Source: Oscillospiraceae bacterium | GTDB lineage: Bacteria; Bacillota; Clostridia; Oscillospirales; Ruminococcaceae | Assembly: GCA_017415165.1 (NCBI GenBank) | Contig: JAFQIY010000037.1 | Location: forward strand, 28,637 to 92,636 | Direction of reading: 5' to 3' | Length of the DNA: 64,000 nucleotides | Shown here: positions 61,378 through 64,000 of the stretch, piece after piece | Numbering within the stretch: position 1 is the first letter of the stretch | Layout: each line of letters starts with the position of its first letter | Notes under the pieces: generated by a model | Told to the model about the DNA's origin: nothing | Database searches by the model: none | The model's input: only the letters and a program-made list of their open reading frames with translations | Program-made: the position numbers and the translations under genes

Positions 61378-62859
61378 TTATTCCAATTCAGCAGTACGCC
61401 TACGCTGAATTTCATTCTGTTTTTCCTCATAATTCGTAAGTCGCTGAACATTGTAAATCAGCGTTTCCATAACCGCCACATCATCGCCGAGCTTCTCAAC
61501 TTTTGCACGGTCAACTTCGGCAGATTTTTTCAGTTCATCCCGTTCTCTCTGCCACGCTTTTGGAGTAATTTTTGCACCGCTGAGTTTATTGTCATAGAAA
61601 GTTTTCGCCGTCTTGAACAGCGTAATTTCTCCGTAGTGCTTGTCATAAAACTTTTCCTTTTTCTTCGGATTTGTAATAGACTGCCATTCCAGATATACCG
61701 CCTTGTTCTCCTTATAGCGAGGATAATTGTCAAGCAGTTCATTTAATTCCTTGATACGCTTTTGCGTACCGATAAGCTTGGATTTATGATTTTTCAGTTC
61801 TGCTTTCGTTTCAGAATTCTTCTCCGCAAGCTCAGAGAGCGTTCCGATATTATGCCCCTGCACAAAAGCAATAAGGTGAGTCAAATCCTTGAACTTTGCA
61901 ATCTTTTTCAGATTGGAAACGCTGACACCACGCACCTCTGAAAATTTAATTCCGTTATCGTGAAAGCGCATAAGCATTTCAACAAGGCTGTCCTCTTTCG
62001 GAATTTCCTTCATCTTGGCAAGCTCACCGTCAAGCATATCAATTCTTTTCAGCAGAGCAGAAATTTTTGCGTTTATGGATTTGATTTCACGGTTGGTATC
62101 GCCCTTAACGGTACGTATGCCTTTACGCTCCATCTGCGTTGCGGCGACTCCCATATGGACTGTTGGTTTCTCAATTTTGCCCTGTCTTTCAAAAGAACGG
62201 TGGTCTACTTTTTCGGAAATATTACGTTGCTCCAAAGCGTTATTCAGAAATTCTGACCACGCTTCACGCCACTCCTCAGCCTTTTCCCGACTATTCCAAT
62301 CGGTAGTCTGAACGGTGCGGCACTTGTAAGTCCGCTTGCGTTTATCATAAATTTTGTTACCGTTCTTATCAAGCAGATACTCTTTCCTTTGCTTGTCTCC
62401 CCACGTCCCATCCTCATTGAACGGACGCATTGTCAGCATAATATGTGCGTGGATATTTTTCTGCTCACGATTTGGATTGTGAACACAGACATCAGCGCAC
62501 ATTCCCTTGTCAACAAAAGTTTTCTGTGCGAACTCCCGTGCAAGTTCAATGCACTCAGCTTCGGAAAGCTCATTCGGAAGCGCAATTTCAATCTCCCGTG
62601 AAAGCTGTGCGTTCTTGGATTTCTCAACATCTTCGACAGCGTTCCAGAGCATAGAACGGTCTGAGTATTCTCTCGGCGCATTATCGGGGAGGAGAATTTC
62701 CGTGTGAACAATGCCGCCTTTTCTTGTAAAGTCGTGAGTAGTTCCGTCATAGTCGTTCGTGAGTTTTTCACCCGAACGATAAGCAGCGGCGGCAACAGCA
62801 GACTTGCCCTTGCCACGACTGATAATTTTGATGGAGCAATGATAGATTGCGATTGTCAA
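61378..62859 (-). CDS. MobA/MobL (MobQ-type) relaxase
   Basis: Nicks oriT and pilots the strand during mobilization. It opens with AIYHCSIKIISRGKGKSAVAAAAYRSGEKL (catalytic Tyr near the start), then the metal-binding HAHIMLTMRPF. The C-terminal half is coiled coil. The start is uncertain: TTG 62859 is used here, but it is only two bases after GGAGG. The homologous start (M-A-I-Y-H-C) would fall on ATC at 62853, eight bases after GGAGG. A longer ORF to 63048 has no ribosome site. Its oriT lies 63 bases upstream. Confidence 0.9.
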   Translation of the reverse strand: MTIAIYHCSIKIISRGKGKSAVAAAAYRSGEKLTNDYDGTTHDFTRKGGIVHTEILLPDNAPREYSDRSMLWNAVEDVEKSKNAQLSREIEIALPNELSEAECIELAREFAQKTFVDKGMCADVCVHNPNREQKNIHAHIMLTMRPFNEDGTWGDKQRKEYLLDKNGNKIYDKRKRTYKCRTVQTTDWNSREKAEEWREAWSEFLNNALEQRNISEKVDHRSFERQGKIEKPTVHMGVAATQMERKGIRTVKGDTNREIKSINAKISALLKRIDMLDGELAKMKEIPKEDSLVEMLMRFHDNGIKFSEVRGVSVSNLKKIAKFKDLTHLIAFVQGHNIGTLSELAEKNSETKAELKNHKSKLIGTQKRIKELNELLDNYPRYKENKAVYLEWQSITNPKKKEKFYDKHYGEITLFKTAKTFYDNKLSGAKITPKAWQRERDELKKSAEVDRAKVEKLGDDVAVMETLIYNVQRLTNYEEKQNEIQRRRTAELE

Positions 62860-62902
62860 AACCTCCTTTCGGCAGTATTGCCGATTGCCTCGCAGAGCGC
62901 AC

Positions 62903-62940
62903 ATACCACATTTGTGGTATATAAGTGCGCCCTTGTACCA
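62903..62940 (+). other. oriT with RSF1010-type nic site
   Basis: A perfect inverted repeat ATACCACA-TT-TGTGGTAT (62903-62920) is followed one base later by TAAGTGCGCCCT (62922-62933). That is the nic sequence of the RSF1010/MobQ oriT group (established knowledge; nick between G and CCC). The MobQ relaxase lies at one side and DUF3847 at the other. Transfer polarity would bring the relaxase gene in last. Confidence 0.85.
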
Positions 62941-62977
62941 AGGGAAGCAGAATTGCTGAGCTTGCAAAACAGCTTTT

Positions 62978-63313
62978 TCAAGAATTATCACGCAGACTTT
63001 CGGGGAAATGTATGCCCTGTAAGCCGCCGGGCAGATTTCCGAAAGCAACCTTGATGATGTGCTTTATCTGCTCGTTGGTGTAGCTCTCAGCGTTTGGAAT
63101 AAGGCTCTCCAGAATTGCACCACGCTCAATAAGGCGGTGGTTGCGGCTACGGCGTTTCTGCTCCTTGTACCGATTTTGCATAGTTGCAAGTTTGTGTTCT
63201 TCCTGCGTTTCCTTTTTCGTCAGGCGGTCAAGCTCTGCCTGAAGCTTATTACGCTCGGCAAGAGCTTTTTCAATTTCGGCTTCGGTGCGGATAAGTTCCT
63301 TTTCTTCATTCAT
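62978..63313 (-). CDS. DUF3847 family protein
   Basis: A 111-residue charged coiled-coil protein (EAEIEKALAERNKLQAELDRL) with a C-terminal conserved part (RLIERGAILESLIPNAESYTNEQIKHIIKVAF). ATG 63313 is set by GGAGG eight bases before. DUF3847 proteins are encoded beside MobA/MobL relaxases and may be mobilization accessory factors (a role like MobC is inferred). It is divergent from nothing visible; oriT lies between it and the relaxase. Confidence 0.85.
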   Translation of the reverse strand: MNEEKELIRTEAEIEKALAERNKLQAELDRLTKKETQEEHKLATMQNRYKEQKRRSRNHRLIERGAILESLIPNAESYTNEQIKHIIKVAFGNLPGGLQGIHFPESLRDNS

Positions 63314-63840
63314 TGAGGTGTCCTCCATAAAAATAAATTTCAGCAGATTTCTGCCGACATACGCTTTTGCGTTATGTAATGAGGAGGTTTGTAATAAAGG
63401 CGAATTCCCATTTGGGGAATGTGCCAATGGGGTGGTGAATTGCCACCTCATCTTTATTTCTAAGGTCGGATTTCACGACATTTGGATTTCGAGGGTCATC
63501 GAAATGATGATTCCTTTAAACCTCTTTTGTTTCGGAGATGGGGGTCTGATTTGGACCCTCATCGGAAAATTGGTTCTGATATGCTTTTCAGTTCAAGGGG
63601 TGCGGTAAAACACCGCTCCCTGCACTCACCTTGAAACGAGGTGTGTGTTTTCTCTGCAATCAGCTCCAATCTGCCACGGTGATTTGTGCAGTTCCGTACC
63701 GATGGGGTAGCGTTTCGCTACCCCATATTCAACCTACCGTCGCATTTCACGACGGCAGATGATTTTGCTCACTGCACTCGCCCTGAAACAAGGGTCCTTT
63801 GAAATGATTACTTCGCAACGTTTTACAGAATGGCTGACGT
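63314..63840. other. hairpin-rich non-coding region in the element
   Basis: No supported gene. Visible are ATGGGGTAGCG/CGCTACCCCAT (63702-63726), CCGTCG/CGACGG (63736-63754), and two related 22-base repeats at 63620-63641 and 63772-63793 (CTGCACTC-x-CC-x-TGAAAC-x-AGG, three differences), each a small hairpin with compensatory change (ACCT/AGGT versus CCCT/AGGG). Probably a structured leader or small RNA region. Confidence 0.45.
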
Positions 63841-63877
63841 ACTGAAACGATACATCAGTCTTTTCAGGCAAAACAAA

Positions 63878-63974
63878 AAAGCCGTCACACCCACATAACT
63901 ACAACAAGCCAGACCCAACAGCTTTTGCTGATGAGTCAAGACTTATTCGATTGTTATGTTAGTGTAACGGCTTT
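63878..63974. other. long imperfect hairpin
   Basis: AAAGCCGT/ACGGCTTT, ACAC/GTGT and ACATAAC/GTTATGT nest to a stem of 19 pairs around a 53-base loop (63878-63974). T or A runs on both sides could make it a terminator for either strand. Confidence 0.5.
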
Positions 63975-64000
63975 AAATCTCCGTTATCATTCGGCTGGTA

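Noticed and set aside
63338-63361. Minus-strand hexapeptide ORF MSAEIC before the DUF3847 gene
   Set aside because: No ribosome site; probably chance.
63924-63951. Hammerhead-ribozyme-like CTGATGAGTC ... GAC in the loop of the long hairpin
   Set aside because: The required GAAA after stem II and the NUH cleavage site are missing, and the GTC/GAC stem would have a two-base loop.

Overview
The window looks like chromosome of a low-to-mid GC Gram-positive anaerobe of the class Clostridia, most like the Ruminococcus/Oscillospiraceae group (inference). The support is the FliW/CsrA flagellar cassette, CotH-type and FnIII/BspA-repeat surface proteins, many Gly-Gly-type lipoproteins with Thr/Glu linkers, strong GGAGG ribosome sites, the decarboxylase-darA-holB-ricT and rimO-pgsA gene orders, and a Tn4451-like mobilizable element. 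No rRNA gene or CRISPR array is present.

Layout: 1-4.3 kb is the end of a flagellar operon (fliW, csrA, fliD, fliS, a FlgN-like chaperone), closed by a terminator and followed by tRNA-Arg(CCG). 4.4-16 kb is a cell-surface region: an XRE regulator, an LRR/FnIII protein flanked by a perfect 27-bp inverted repeat, a transglutaminase-like protein, two CotH-kinase lipoproteins, a lipoprotein class B sortase and two further lipoproteins. 16-21.7 kb is an RNA-repair locus: a Ro60-like TROVE/vWA protein and RtcB RNA ligase on the minus strand, and two WYL proteins divergent from them. Between rtcB and the Ro gene lies about 500 bp of non-coding sequence. I read five stem-closed RNA units there, each with the same octamer ACAGCAAT just inside the closing stem, and one contains a clear tRNA T-arm. 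I consider this the most novel item in the window.

21.8-33.3 kb carries K+ uptake (ktrB/ktrA), two small genes behind DtxR-like operators, guaB, a methyltransferase, a LysM-G5-M23 cell-wall hydrolase with two exact WalR-type boxes upstream, a pseudouridine synthase, a histidine phosphatase and an XRE regulator. 33.4-40.4 kb is a minus-strand run: citrate synthase, a membrane protein, a lipoprotein, an OmpR-type response regulator, its histidine kinase and a DUF1385 protein. 40.5-50.8 kb is mixed: SpoIID-like protein, divergent XRE/zinc-ribbon pair, class II aldolase, an XRE-controlled operon of three paralogous membrane proteins, zinc-ribbon and TPM proteins, an orphan amino-acid-binding lipoprotein and a lipase-like hydrolase. 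51-59.3 kb is housekeeping: sigma-like pair, PLP decarboxylase, darA, holB, ricT, SPFH protein, cyclophilin lipoprotein, rimO and pgsA.

From about 59.34 kb to the window end lies a mobilizable transposon of the Tn4451 kind: large serine recombinase, TnpW-like protein, MobA/MobL relaxase and a DUF3847 protein. An oriT with an RSF1010-type nic sequence sits between relaxase and DUF3847 gene. The last 690 bp is hairpin-rich and non-coding. The right end of the element is outside the window.
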